A stretch of 35,612 bases of DNA from Pseudomonadota bacterium (GCA_018901125.1 JAHIFE010000123.1:1-35612), one strand, 5' to 3'. Shown: positions 16,890-24,137, counted from the first letter of the stretch. Numbers and translations: made by a program. Notes: generated by a model from the sequence alone, not told the origin.

Positions 16890-18569
16890 TCACAATGCTT
16901 CAACCGACTCACTAACGCGCCCGGCTTCTTCTATCAGCAACGTGATCCTGGTTGTCTCGTCATGGAGACACGCCAGAGGTTCTTTCAAGTGGTGTTGAAT
17001 TTCAATAAAGAGCCTGTCGAAAATTTGTGTGATCTCCTGGTCGAGTCGATTTCTAAAGTCAACCCGCGATTTTGCCAACTTCTGCGAGAATTCACTAATA
17101 ATGCTGGACCTTTTCCAGAGCAATGTTACGGCCACAATACCAGCACCTATAGCAGCGAGAATTCCGCCGGTGATATCAAACACAATAATATGAGTTGCCA
17201 AAGCGATAACTGTACCAAAAGCGGCAATACCTCCACCGGCGAGAGTGAGTTTGCCCAGATCGGAACCTTGGATGTCTTTATCGCCAACAATGTCCGAAAT
17301 TCGTAGTTCCTGAAGTTGACACCGCAATCGCTCAAGGATGTCGGTTCGGTCTGTAGTCAGATTGATTCCGCTACCTTGCTGACCTTCCTGACGATGCGCA
17401 ATAGCCCTGGCAAGGTCGCCAAGCATACCTTTCATCTCTTCAGTCAGATCTTTCGATACGCGGGATGATTCCGCCTCAATCTCCTCTTTTGCCACCCTTT
17501 CAAACTGTGAGTGAAGTTCCTCAAGCCAGGTTTTCACATCTCTGTCGCGTAAAAATGGAATGGATCGGCGCAGTATGGTACCTACGCTTAATCCGTTCCT
17601 GAAATCTTCCTCCAAACGTGTAGAAAGACGGTCATAGGAAATACAGAGGCTGTCAACAATCAAACGCTTTAGTGAGTTCGCCTTCTGACGGCGCGCTTCC
17701 ATCTTGGCGAGCAGTTCCTGGCAAAACGCCTTATCCTCAGCAACTAACGCCTCCTCTTTGCGAAATCTCACAAGCATGTTGCTCGCGATCTTTCTTACCG
17801 TATCCCTTGCACCCTCTACTTTCATTTGCCATACTTCCCCACTCTCCACCGCACTGCGCAAGTATCGTCTAAACTCTTCAAAACCGCTGTCTGATGCGCC
17901 TTCGGACTCCCGCTTTGCGGACAAAGTAAATACGATAGGAGTCTGGACGTTCCTTTCCTGCGCATACTGCTTCACCCGTTCCTGATTGGTTGCGAGTTCA
18001 CGTTGGCTCGCAAGGTCGGCTTGCTGTAAGATGAAAACAGTCTTGCGGTGCCACTCCTTGCGTATGAGAGTAAGAAGTTCCCATGCGGTGGCAGTATGTG
18101 GATTCTTGGCTGGAAAGACAAAGACCACAAGGTCACTCTGAGGAATATATTTTTCTGTTATTGCCTGGTGGTTGCGTATTATGGAGTTCGTCCCGGGTGT
18201 ATCGACGATAGTGATTTCCTGTAAAACAGGTTTGGGCAATTGCACTCTCTCCCAGTGATCGCCAAGTGTGGTAGTAGTTCGCTCTTCACCATATACCAGT
18301 TCCTGAATTACCGAAGTACAGGGATCGGGGGCGACCTCACACACGTCCTCTCCAAGAAGAGCATTGACAAAACTGCTCTTTCCCGACTTGACTTCACCCA
18401 CAATAACAAAAAGAGCCGGCGATTGCAGATGCTTCAACCGTTCCCGTAAAAGAGCCGAAGCATCTTCTTCCCGACATTTTTCTGTTAACATCAAACATCG
18501 TTGGAGAACATCTCGCAGCGAATCATACTTTTGCTTGAGTTCCGGACCGAGGACACGTTGTGCGGACAT
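16890..18569 (-). CDS. Bacterial dynamin-like GTPase
   Basis: This 559-residue protein has an N-terminal GTPase domain with P-loop GEVKSGKSS (58-66), a G2 threonine in PCTSV, and G3 DTPGT (123-127). The usual G4 NKxD is replaced by QQAD. A long helical region with predicted coiled coil follows (about 235-420), then two adjacent membrane helices (LAGGGIAAFGTVIALA and GGILAAIGAGIVAVTLLW, about 440-485) that would act as a membrane paddle, and a C-terminal helical part. This is the design of bacterial dynamin-like proteins, which remodel or protect membranes. The start at 18569 is chosen because AAGGA lies 7 bases upstream; an ATG at 18587 has no ribosome site. It stands alone, 180 bases downstream of the sRNA-1 terminator on the same strand, so read-through from that sigma-54 promoter is possible. 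Codons look more GC-rich than its surroundings. Confidence 0.87.
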   Translation of the reverse strand: MSAQRVLGPELKQKYDSLRDVLQRCLMLTEKCREEDASALLRERLKHLQSPALFVIVGEVKSGKSSFVNALLGEDVCEVAPDPCTSVIQELVYGEERTTTTLGDHWERVQLPKPVLQEITIVDTPGTNSIIRNHQAITEKYIPQSDLVVFVFPAKNPHTATAWELLTLIRKEWHRKTVFILQQADLASQRELATNQERVKQYAQERNVQTPIVFTLSAKRESEGASDSGFEEFRRYLRSAVESGEVWQMKVEGARDTVRKIASNMLVRFRKEEALVAEDKAFCQELLAKMEARRQKANSLKRLIVDSLCISYDRLSTRLEEDFRNGLSVGTILRRSIPFLRDRDVKTWLEELHSQFERVAKEEIEAESSRVSKDLTEEMKGMLGDLARAIAHRQEGQQGSGINLTTDRTDILERLRCQLQELRISDIVGDKDIQGSDLGKLTLAGGGIAAFGTVIALATHIIVFDITGGILAAIGAGIVAVTLLWKRSSIISEFSQKLAKSRVDFRNRLDQEITQIFDRLFIEIQHHLKEPLACLHDETTRITLLIEEAGRVSESVEAL

Positions 18570-18751
18570 TGATATTTCCTTCTCCATTATTATGTTAACA
18601 AGACAGTAATCATTTGAAATTTAATATTAATTTTTCCATGTTTTAGTGTCAATAACAAAAGATAGAGTTTGTCAGAATAATGATCATATTGCGGTTATAT
18701 ATTATTGCTTTATATCCAATGATCTTCTAACGGAATATGTATTTGATGTTT

Positions 18752-18826
18752 ACAAAAGTTCAGCGGCCAACCGGAATTAATCCGATTGGCCGCTAAGGAG
18801 AAAAGAAGAACTATTTTGGGGTTAAC
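18752..18826 (-). ncRNA. Candidate sigma-54-dependent sRNA, copy 1
   Basis: A predicted transcript of about 75 nt on the minus strand. After the sigma-54 promoter it reads TTAACCCCAAAAT, then TTCTTTTCTCCTTA (anti-Shine-Dalgarno), and ends in a strong hairpin (18762-18794; AGCGGCCAA pairing TTGGCCGCT with an inner CGGA/TCCG) followed by CTTTTG. The same layout and much of the sequence recur at 34779-34851. The transcript limits are inferred from the promoter and hairpin. Around it, the 590-base gap 18588-19177 contains no gene other than this module. Confidence 0.7.
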
Positions 18827-18834
18827 TTTTATTA

Positions 18835-18852
18835 AAGCAAATATCTTGCCAA
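18835..18852 (-). promoter_or_regulatory. Sigma-54 promoter of sRNA copy 1
   Basis: On the minus strand the element reads TTGGCAAGATATTTGCTT: GG and GC are exactly 10 bases apart, and both the TTGGCA (-24) and TTTGCT (-12) boxes match the sigma-54 consensus. It differs at few positions from the element of copy 2 while the surrounding AT-rich DNA is more diverged, which argues that it is under selection. Confidence 0.8.
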
Positions 18853-18923
18853 TTTCTTTTATATTTTATCTTAATTTATATACAAATACGGATATAATAT
18901 AATTTAGCTATAATTATAAGCAA

Positions 18924-19009
18924 GTTACAATTAGCTATATTTATATATTTCTCATTAATAATTATTTTTTAAATTTCATATATTTAACACATTGTTCATT
19001 ATTATGAAC
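18924..19009 (-). promoter_or_regulatory. Upstream activator sites of sRNA copy 1
   Basis: A dyad GTTCATTATTATGAAC (18994-19009) lies about 175 bases upstream of the predicted start, the usual range for sigma-54 activator sites. A conserved block TAGCTAATTGTAAC (18924-18937 in minus orientation) lies between it and the promoter in DNA rich enough in A and T to bend or bind IHF. Both have counterparts at similar distances in copy 2. Confidence 0.6.
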
Positions 19010-19120
19010 CTGCATTTGTGAGTATCGATATATCTACCTTATTTTAAAGGAATTATTTGCATTTATTCTTTTAAACCAAATCAGGACACGAGCTGCTTCA
19101 ATTATGCTCCAGAATTTAAG

Positions 19121-19192
19121 CTGTCAAATTTTTGTTCATATTTTCTTTATCCAAGCTTTAGCCTGTCAAATTTTTGTTCATATTTTCTTTAT
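19121..19192. repeat. Tandem duplication, 42-base period
   Basis: CTGTCAAATTTTTGTTCATA and the next 10 bases occur at 19121-19150 and again, identical, at 19163-19192. The second copy overlaps the 3' end of the small membrane protein gene and supplies its stop codon. This looks like a recent local duplication. Confidence 0.9.
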
Positions 19193-19408
19193 CAAGAGTG
19201 CTGTTAATTTTAAAACTAATATAATCCATGGAAATCCATGCAAGAGAAGGTCAAACCAATCCAACGGTTTAATTAAATTTCCTTTAATAAGCATAGATAA
19301 TTTTTCAATAATATGCGGAGGTGAAAATGGAGCAAGCCCTATCGTAACGCATAATATTATAACTACTACCCAGTTTAATTGATCAACTACTGATAATATG
19401 CTTTTCAT
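19178..19408 (-). CDS. Small two-helix membrane protein
   Basis: This 76-residue protein has two hydrophobic helices (about 12-30 and 58-74) joined by a loop with SPPHIIEKLSMLIKGNLIKPLDWFDLLLHG. The pattern GLAPF-x-P-PH-hhEKL-x-ML-x-G-L-x-P-D-x-FDLLLHG-P is one I recall from short deltaproteobacterial proteins often labelled RND transporter by automatic annotation, a label the size does not justify. Its function is unknown. The last codons and the TGA stop fall in a 42-base tandem duplication. It is not part of an obvious operon: the stator genes upstream face the other way, across a gap that holds their sigma-54-like promoter. Confidence 0.65.
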   Translation of the reverse strand: MKSILSVVDQLNWVVVIILCVTIGLAPFSPPHIIEKLSMLIKGNLIKPLDWFDLLLHGFPWIILVLKLTALLIKKI

Positions 19409-19470
19409 TTTTCTTGATCCTTACATGAAAATACCGGCTCATCCGGTGTATTTTGAAACTGGCTCTATTG

Positions 19471-19596
19471 TGTCAGATATTTTTCCATACTGACAATTTT
19501 GACACATATTCAGAAATTGTCGAGATTTTTTCGGGATGAAGTCCGGAAAAACCGATATTTTGTTTTCCTGGCAAGGGCTTGGCATGAAACATGCTG
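19471..19596 (+). promoter_or_regulatory. Sigma-54-like promoter and upstream dyad of the stator pair
   Basis: The element TTGGCATGAAACATGCTG (19579-19596) has GG and GC 10 bases apart with good -24 and -12 boxes; an overlapping alternative starts at TGGCAAGGGCTTGGCA (19570-19585). About 90 bases upstream is the dyad TGTCAG-N13-CTGACA (19471-19495), with a further TGACA half-site nearby, as expected for an activator site. A lone terminal-repeat remnant TTTTGAAACTGGCTC (19451-19465) of the 142-bp MITE family sits just before it. Confidence 0.55.
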
Positions 19597-19632
19597 TTAA
19601 GCGGATAATGGAAATTATTTATATTATTATTT

Positions 19633-20496
19633 ATGGTTTGCACGGAAAAAACAATATCCATGGATAAAGAAATTAAAAAAGCAAATACCTTAAAAACGCG
19701 CAGGGCTGATTCAACGCTTTGGGAATATAATCAACAACAACCGGAAACACCTGAAGATTATTACAACGGGTTGCCTTCAGAAGATGAGATGCAGCTATAC
19801 ACCCGGATGCGTGAGCCTCAGCGGGGGGGGTGGTCCGTTGTATGGTCTGATCTGATGATGACCATGTTTATTCTGTTTGCAGTTATGTATGTTTATCAAG
19901 CTTCAAAGCATAATTTTTCCTTTGTCGAACAGGTTGAGGCGAATGCAGTACCAGCAACTGTTGCGGAAACTATGCCACCGCCCAAAATGCAGATGTCGAT
20001 TGAATCGGTAAATACTTCCTCTTCGCACAAGCAGGAAAAAAATACGGACACCATGCGGCTACAGAATCTTTCAGATATTGGCAAGGTGGAACTTCAGGAA
20101 GATAAGGCAGTCCGGATCGTTCTTCCCGGAGATCTTTTATTTGATGCGGGACGTGCTGATTTAAAGCAGTCGTCCTTAAACACGCTAAAGGAAGTGGCAG
20201 AAGCCATTCGCATTAACGATTACCGGGTAAATGTGGTTGGGTTCACCGACAATGTACCCATGCACTCGGAAAAATATGCCACTAATTGGGAACTTTCTGC
20301 CATTCGGGCATGTACCGTTACAAGATTTTTAATCGAGCAGATGAATCTTTCGGAATCGAGATTCTATGTAAGCGGCTATGCAAACCTGGAACCGGTGGCA
20401 CCTAACGACACTCCTGAAAATCGTGCAGCCAATCGCCGGGTGGAGCTTGTCTTGACAAAAAAAAGGCCAAAGGCAGAGAACAACTCACATATTTGA
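19633..20496 (+). CDS. MotB-like stator protein with OmpA-type peptidoglycan-binding domain
   Basis: This 287-residue inner-membrane protein has a charged cytoplasmic N-terminus, a single membrane helix WSDLMMTMFILFAVMYVY (71-88) with the proton-binding aspartate at 73, and a periplasmic OmpA-C domain (about 150-280) with VVGFTDNVP, WELSAIRA and ENRAANRRVEL, the peptidoglycan-binding residues. This is the B subunit of a MotAB-type proton channel that pushes against peptidoglycan. An internal ATG at 19660 is an equally possible start; neither has a convincing ribosome site. It precedes the MotA-like gene, the reverse of the usual motA-motB order, and no other flagellar gene is in the window. 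It may serve flagella, gliding or another energised envelope process. Confidence 0.85.
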   Translation: MVCTEKTISMDKEIKKANTLKTRRADSTLWEYNQQQPETPEDYYNGLPSEDEMQLYTRMREPQRGGWSVVWSDLMMTMFILFAVMYVYQASKHNFSFVEQVEANAVPATVAETMPPPKMQMSIESVNTSSSHKQEKNTDTMRLQNLSDIGKVELQEDKAVRIVLPGDLLFDAGRADLKQSSLNTLKEVAEAIRINDYRVNVVGFTDNVPMHSEKYATNWELSAIRACTVTRFLIEQMNLSESRFYVSGYANLEPVAPNDTPENRAANRRVELVLTKKRPKAENNSHI

Positions 20497-20579
20497 GAAG
20501 GAATCCGGCACTGGCGTATAGCGGAGAAAATTGTGTTTTTTCTTTAAAGCTTTGATGGAATCACAACATAGGACTTTTT

Positions 20580-21488
20580 ATGAAGCAGCCTGATGAAAAT
20601 TTTGATACGCGTACGATGAAAACATTTTCTATCAACTATCGCAACATCTTCGGTGTGTGTTTTTTTTCACTTATATTTTGCGGCGGCTTCTTCATGTACG
20701 GACATGCAGGTCTCTACTTCAACCTTTCCGGTTTTCTGATAGTGATCGGCGGAACTTTTGCAGCGGCCTTTGTAAGCTTCAAAGCCGAACGCCTCAAGAT
20801 CGTATGCCAGGTGCTCAAATCTTCATACCGTACCCGGGAGATTGAGCCATATGAAATTGTTGAAACTCTTGTGGATTTATCTTTAAAACGCAGGTTCAGA
20901 GGACTTCTTTCTCTTCAGGAGGATGAGCAGGAAGCAACGGTTATGTTTCTGCGCCAGGCGCTTGGATATCTTGTAGATGGCTACGATATCCGTCAAATCA
21001 GAGATTTTCTGACAACCGAGATCAATTTCTTCCGAATACGTCGGGAGGAAACCGAACGTGTGCTGCGAACCATAGCTGATATCTGTCCTTCTTTTGGCCT
21101 TATCGGCAGCGTGGTTGGCCTTATGAGTATGCTGTCCGGGATAGGAGACACGTCGGTTATTCTTGCAACGATCCCGGTTGCCCTGACATCAACATTATAT
21201 GGGGTATTGTTTGCAAGCTTTATCTTTGGGCCATTTGCAGCGCACATTCAAGAGCGGACAGACAGGGAAATTCTTTTGCAAAGAATCATATTGGAAGGCG
21301 TGATTGCTATCGGAAGCAATCTGCATCCAAGGGCACTTGAAAACAAGCTCAAATCATTTTTAACTCCTTCTGACCGGGCTGAAAAAATAGTTTCTTTGGA
21401 AAGGATTCGAAAAAAATTCAAAGTTAGCGACTCAAACTTTTTCCAACCAGGCAATGAGGCCGCCCAACAGCTTAAAGCAGAATCTTAA
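20580..21488 (+). CDS. MotA-like stator protein
   Basis: This 302-residue protein has four membrane helices (about 22-40, 42-64, 165-190 and 198-222), with a large cytoplasmic loop between the second and third. The conserved block CPSFGLIGSVVGLMSMLSG and the final helix TIPVALTSTLYGVLFASFIFGP are the MotA/TolQ/ExbB proton-channel signatures; the long cytoplasmic loop places it with MotA. It follows the MotB-like gene by 83 bases, with AGGA before its ATG, and the two form one channel. The TAA stop lies 7 bases before a MITE that carries the end of the converging flavodoxin gene. The C-terminal tail is charged and probably cytoplasmic. Confidence 0.87.
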   Translation: MKQPDENFDTRTMKTFSINYRNIFGVCFFSLIFCGGFFMYGHAGLYFNLSGFLIVIGGTFAAAFVSFKAERLKIVCQVLKSSYRTREIEPYEIVETLVDLSLKRRFRGLLSLQEDEQEATVMFLRQALGYLVDGYDIRQIRDFLTTEINFFRIRREETERVLRTIADICPSFGLIGSVVGLMSMLSGIGDTSVILATIPVALTSTLYGVLFASFIFGPFAAHIQERTDREILLQRIILEGVIAIGSNLHPRALENKLKSFLTPSDRAEKIVSLERIRKKFKVSDSNFFQPGNEAAQQLKAES

Positions 21489-21491
21489 ATC

Positions 21492-21641
21492 AGGAGAGCC
21501 ACTTTCAAAACATTTCAGTTTGGTCAAGGTCAAGTCGGGTGAAAATTTTAACCGCAGGAATACATGGAGTATTTCGAGGATTAAAATTTTCGCCCAACGC
21601 AGAGATCGGCCAAAATGGGACGTTTTAAAACTGGCTCAGGA
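21492..21641. mobile_element. 142-bp MITE copy with AGGA target duplication
   Basis: The element (21496-21637) begins GAGCCACTTTCAAAAC and ends GTTTTAAAACTGGCTC. It is flanked by the 4-base direct repeat AGGA (21492-21495 and 21638-21641). The centre folds into a hairpin with arms TGAAAATTTTAA and TTAAAATTTTCG. It sits between the converging MotA-like and flavodoxin genes and supplies the last residues and stop codon of the latter. Confidence 0.92.
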
Positions 21642-22164
21642 GTATTCCCCTTACCTTTTCCGCAACATCAAGCAAATCCGCTTCGTTTGGCCTTCCTTCA
21701 ATATTTCCCAACCGGCCGTCTTTTGAGAACTTTTTGAGTTTCCCGTGATATTCTCCAACAATGTACCATTCGGCAATTACATCAAAACCCAAATGGTCAA
21801 ATAGCTGCCCCATATACTTTACTGCCGGAATTGCTTCGTTAATACCCGTATGAACGCCGCCGTAAGTGCAATAAACAACTGCTTTTTTCCCGGTTATTTT
21901 TGGAGATGCGGGTTTTATGCTTCCATTTTCCGCATACTTTCGTCTAAGTTTTGTCAAAAAATCAACCAAAGGCTTTCCGGGTAACCATTCATAGACTCCC
22001 GAACCCATAAAAATAAAATCATAAGGCAGTATATCCAGGTTCATATCTTTGGTAACTTCCATAGTATCCACCCGATGATTAGTTTCCCGGAGGACATCCC
22101 CGATAGTATTTGCCACCTTCACAGTATTACCTGTTGACGAAAAATAGATATTCAAAATATTCAT
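21625..22164 (-). CDS. Flavodoxin-domain protein
   Basis: This 179-residue protein begins MNILNIYFSSTGNTVKVA, where SSTGNT is the flavin-phosphate loop of flavodoxins. Further family features are FIFMGSGVYEWLPGKP (the isoalloxazine-stacking loop region) and AVVYCTYGG. It should bind FMN and carry electrons, or act as a flavodoxin-like quinone or iron reductase. The ribosome site GAGGAGGGG precedes its ATG. The last three residues (SQF) and the TAA come from the terminal repeat of a MITE; removing the MITE would end the protein as GILLI followed by TAA. The change is small and probably harmless. It lies 39 bases downstream of the isochorismatase-like gene and may share its transcript. Confidence 0.85.
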   Translation of the reverse strand: MNILNIYFSSTGNTVKVANTIGDVLRETNHRVDTMEVTKDMNLDILPYDFIFMGSGVYEWLPGKPLVDFLTKLRRKYAENGSIKPASPKITGKKAVVYCTYGGVHTGINEAIPAVKYMGQLFDHLGFDVIAEWYIVGEYHGKLKKFSKDGRLGNIEGRPNEADLLDVAEKVRGILLSQF

Positions 22165-22203
22165 TTTCCCCTCCTCTTATTTAGGCTTAAATCAAATACA
22201 GAG

Positions 22204-22869
22204 CTATTCGTCTAATTTCAAAAACTCCTTAACTGTGATTAACGCAATACCAATCTGTTCCCACTGCTTCAAGATGCTGTCCCATTTTTTTTCATACCGC
22301 GTGATAACAGCGTCTGTGATGATGCTAACCTTGTATCCCCGGTTTAATGCCCCTTTAGCTGTCCTGTCTACACAACCTGCAGCATCCAGGCCAACAAGAT
22401 AAAGCTCATCAACTCCATTAGCAGGCAAAAACGCATCTAATTCCTGATTGGAAAAGGCATCGGCATTCCGCTTAAAAAATGAAAGTTCAGACTTTATCTT
22501 AATTCGTTCATCTATCCGGGTGCCAGGATCTCCCTTAATGGTGGCTCCTTTGAAAAGCAGCTTGGAGATCATCTTGGCTACAAAGTTCTCGAACTCATTA
22601 CGAATATACACAATTTCGATTTTCTTCCCGGCTGCTCCCTCAATCACCGAGTTCACAGCTGCAATCAGCCGTTCAGAATCTTTATAAGGTGATTTTGCCG
22701 TCTTCCCGGTGAAATCCTCCTGGACATCGATCACAAGTAATGCCTTTTTTGGGTTTTCATACGGCTCAACCTTCTTACCCTTTGTCGGAGATGCCATGAC
22801 AATGAGTCCATAGGCTAATAAGCCAATAATACAAAAGATAATAACAAGGACTGTAATCATAAAGTTCAT
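22204..22869 (-). CDS. Membrane-anchored isochorismatase-family cysteine hydrolase
   Basis: This 221-residue protein has an N-terminal membrane helix (about 3-25) and an isochorismatase-like hydrolase domain. The catalytic triad is visible: Asp48 in LLVIDVQEDF, Lys133 in FFKRNADAFS and Cys166 in LDAAGCVDRTA. The family cleaves small amides or vinyl ethers, such as nicotinamide or isochorismate; the substrate here is unknown. The membrane anchor is unusual for the family and would place the domain in the periplasm if the helix is a signal anchor. The ribosome site GAGGAAATAAAAG precedes the ATG. Upstream lies a 32-codon frame broken by a MITE, and downstream the flavodoxin gene. Confidence 0.85.
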   Translation of the reverse strand: MNFMITVLVIIFCIIGLLAYGLIVMASPTKGKKVEPYENPKKALLVIDVQEDFTGKTAKSPYKDSERLIAAVNSVIEGAAGKKIEIVYIRNEFENFVAKMISKLLFKGATIKGDPGTRIDERIKIKSELSFFKRNADAFSNQELDAFLPANGVDELYLVGLDAAGCVDRTAKGALNRGYKVSIITDAVITRYEKKWDSILKQWEQIGIALITVKEFLKLDE

Positions 22870-22872
22870 CTT

Positions 22873-23117
22873 TTATTTCCTCAGGTAAAGCCCATCCGGT
22901 AATTTAACTTTCACGAGCTACTTTCAAAACGTTTCAGTTTGGTCAAGGTCAAGGCGGATGAAAAATTTAACCGCAGGAATACATAGAGTATTTCGAGGAT
23001 TAAAATTTTCACCCAACGTAGAGATCGGCCAAAATGGGACGTTTTGAAACTGGCTCTCACGGCTTGTTTATCGCTAACATTTTGATCGTTATTTATTGAC
23101 ATATCCAAACTTTCCAC
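22873..23117 (-). pseudogene. 32-codon reading frame split by a MITE
   Basis: A GTG start at 23117 has the ribosome site AGGAG 6 bases upstream and opens MESLDMSINNDQNVSDKQAV before running into the MITE at 22915-23056. Removing the element plus one copy of its TCAC duplication restores an uninterrupted frame of 32 codons ending KLPDGLYLRK-TAA at 22873. It begins 4 bases after the stop of the gene upstream, as in an operon. The restored peptide matches nothing I recognise and may never have been functional; the clean in-frame restoration and the ribosome site are the evidence for it. Confidence 0.45.
22911..23060. mobile_element. 142-bp MITE copy with TCAC target duplication
   Basis: The element (22915-23056) begins GAGCTACTTTCAAAACG and ends ACGTTTTGAAACTGGCTC, flanked by the 4-base direct repeat TCAC (22911-22914 and 23057-23060). 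It lies in the same orientation as the copy at 21496. It interrupts a small reading frame between a secreted-protein gene and the isochorismatase-like gene on the minus strand. Confidence 0.92.
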
Positions 23118-23120
23118 TGC

Positions 23121-23417
23121 TTACTCCTTTATAGAATTTGATGTTAGTTCGGTTAAATTACATTGGTTATTAAGAAAGTAACTTTTTCCGTCGGAGGTTA
23201 TAAAGAGAGGGCCTTCTAACCATTTCGGCGCACAAATTTTTTGTGATGGCGGAAAACTCCATTGGTCGGACTTATCGTCAAAATCGTTCTCCCACAAGGG
23301 TGTCATTTCGTAATATTCATTGTCATATGAATAAATGATTGATACTCCATTAAAATAGTCTTCTTTACCATCGAAATTCAGGTCAAGTATTATGGCGTCA
23401 GGATTAGGTCCACGCAT
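23121..23417 (-). CDS. Hypothetical protein, probably the displaced C-terminal part of the preceding gene
   Basis: These 98 residues contain DAIILDLNFDGKEDYF (8-23), a short calcium-loop-like repeat of the DxNxDGxxD type that occurs in secreted FG-GAP/VCBS and EF-hand-like proteins. No signal peptide and no ribosome site are present, and the frame overlaps the end of the upstream gene by 14 bases. The overlap falls on a run of eight A residues; deletion of one A would fuse both frames. I therefore read it as part of one exported protein of about 315 residues rather than a separate gene. Function unknown. Confidence 0.5.
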   Translation of the reverse strand: MRGPNPDAIILDLNFDGKEDYFNGVSIIYSYDNEYYEMTPLWENDFDDKSDQWSFPPSQKICAPKWLEGPLFITSDGKSYFLNNQCNLTELTSNSIKE

Positions 23418-24063
23418 GTTTGTTTTTTTTATAAAGCTTAACGGCTTCTTCCTTATTGTATAGTTTATCTATTTGTTTACCCTCGGCAATCCACACTTTC
23501 TGATTGTCCGGGTATGGGATGCCGACAGTTAACCTGTTGTCAGCAAGAGTTAAACTATACATTTGCCGGGTAATATCAATCGTCGTAAAATCCAAACTCT
23601 TACAACTACCATTCTTATCACAATTATAGTCAACACTTAGACAGGAAAACGGAAAAGCTACTTTCCCCCTTTTAATGATTGAAAAAACTTCTTTTGTTCC
23701 GATTTTTTCCTTGCCCTCAAAAACGGACAGATCATAATTAAATGTAGGATAGGTTTTATCAAGATGCACCAGAGCAAAAGCTTTTTGCTTTTGTTTCTTG
23801 CCATTCCAATAAACATCATAACGGCTGTAGCCAATCATTTTTTCCTTGTCGATCCATTCCACTTTCAAAAAAGCATCACACATGGGAAACCTTTCTTTCA
23901 GTTCTTTTGGCGGGTTTTTCATAAAACCAATATTATTGATAACCGGTAGCGCATTATTCTTTTCAACTTCTTTGGCAGGAGTTTCATCTGATGACGCTGT
24001 TGCCGAAACCACCACAAAACACAACATTATTAGTATTACCCTGACAATCACTTTATTGGACAT
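23404..24063 (-). CDS. Secreted protein of unknown function, possibly frameshifted near its end
   Basis: This 219-residue protein begins with a signal peptide (about 1-23, ending VVSATASS) and is preceded by a strong ribosome site (GGAGGG). It contains three cysteines in CLSVDYNCDKNGSC (near 141-154) and no motif I can name. Its frame ends in a run of eight A residues, after which the next frame (23121-23417) continues with a DxNxDG loop. A one-base slip there, in the genome or in the reads, would explain both. Upstream on the same strand is another small secreted protein (74 bases away). Confidence 0.7.
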   Translation of the reverse strand: MSNKVIVRVILIMLCFVVVSATASSDETPAKEVEKNNALPVINNIGFMKNPPKELKERFPMCDAFLKVEWIDKEKMIGYSRYDVYWNGKKQKQKAFALVHLDKTYPTFNYDLSVFEGKEKIGTKEVFSIIKRGKVAFPFSCLSVDYNCDKNGSCKSLDFTTIDITRQMYSLTLADNRLTVGIPYPDNQKVWIAEGKQIDKLYNKEEAVKLYKKNKHAWT

Positions 24064-24137
24064 AATATTGCCCTCCTTTATTGATTAGCAGCTTTGGGGG
24101 AAGGAATCTAAGATTTCATCGACTCCTTTTTATTTTA

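Noticed and set aside
21496-23056. CRISPR array or phage attachment sites suggested by repeated blocks
   Set aside because: The repeats are far apart, 142 bases long, have inverted ends and target duplications, and no cas or integrase gene is present.
22911-23117. 68-residue reading frame running through the MITE
   Set aside because: Most of it is translated repeat; only the first 20 codons and the ribosome site are likely native. It is treated as a disrupted small frame.
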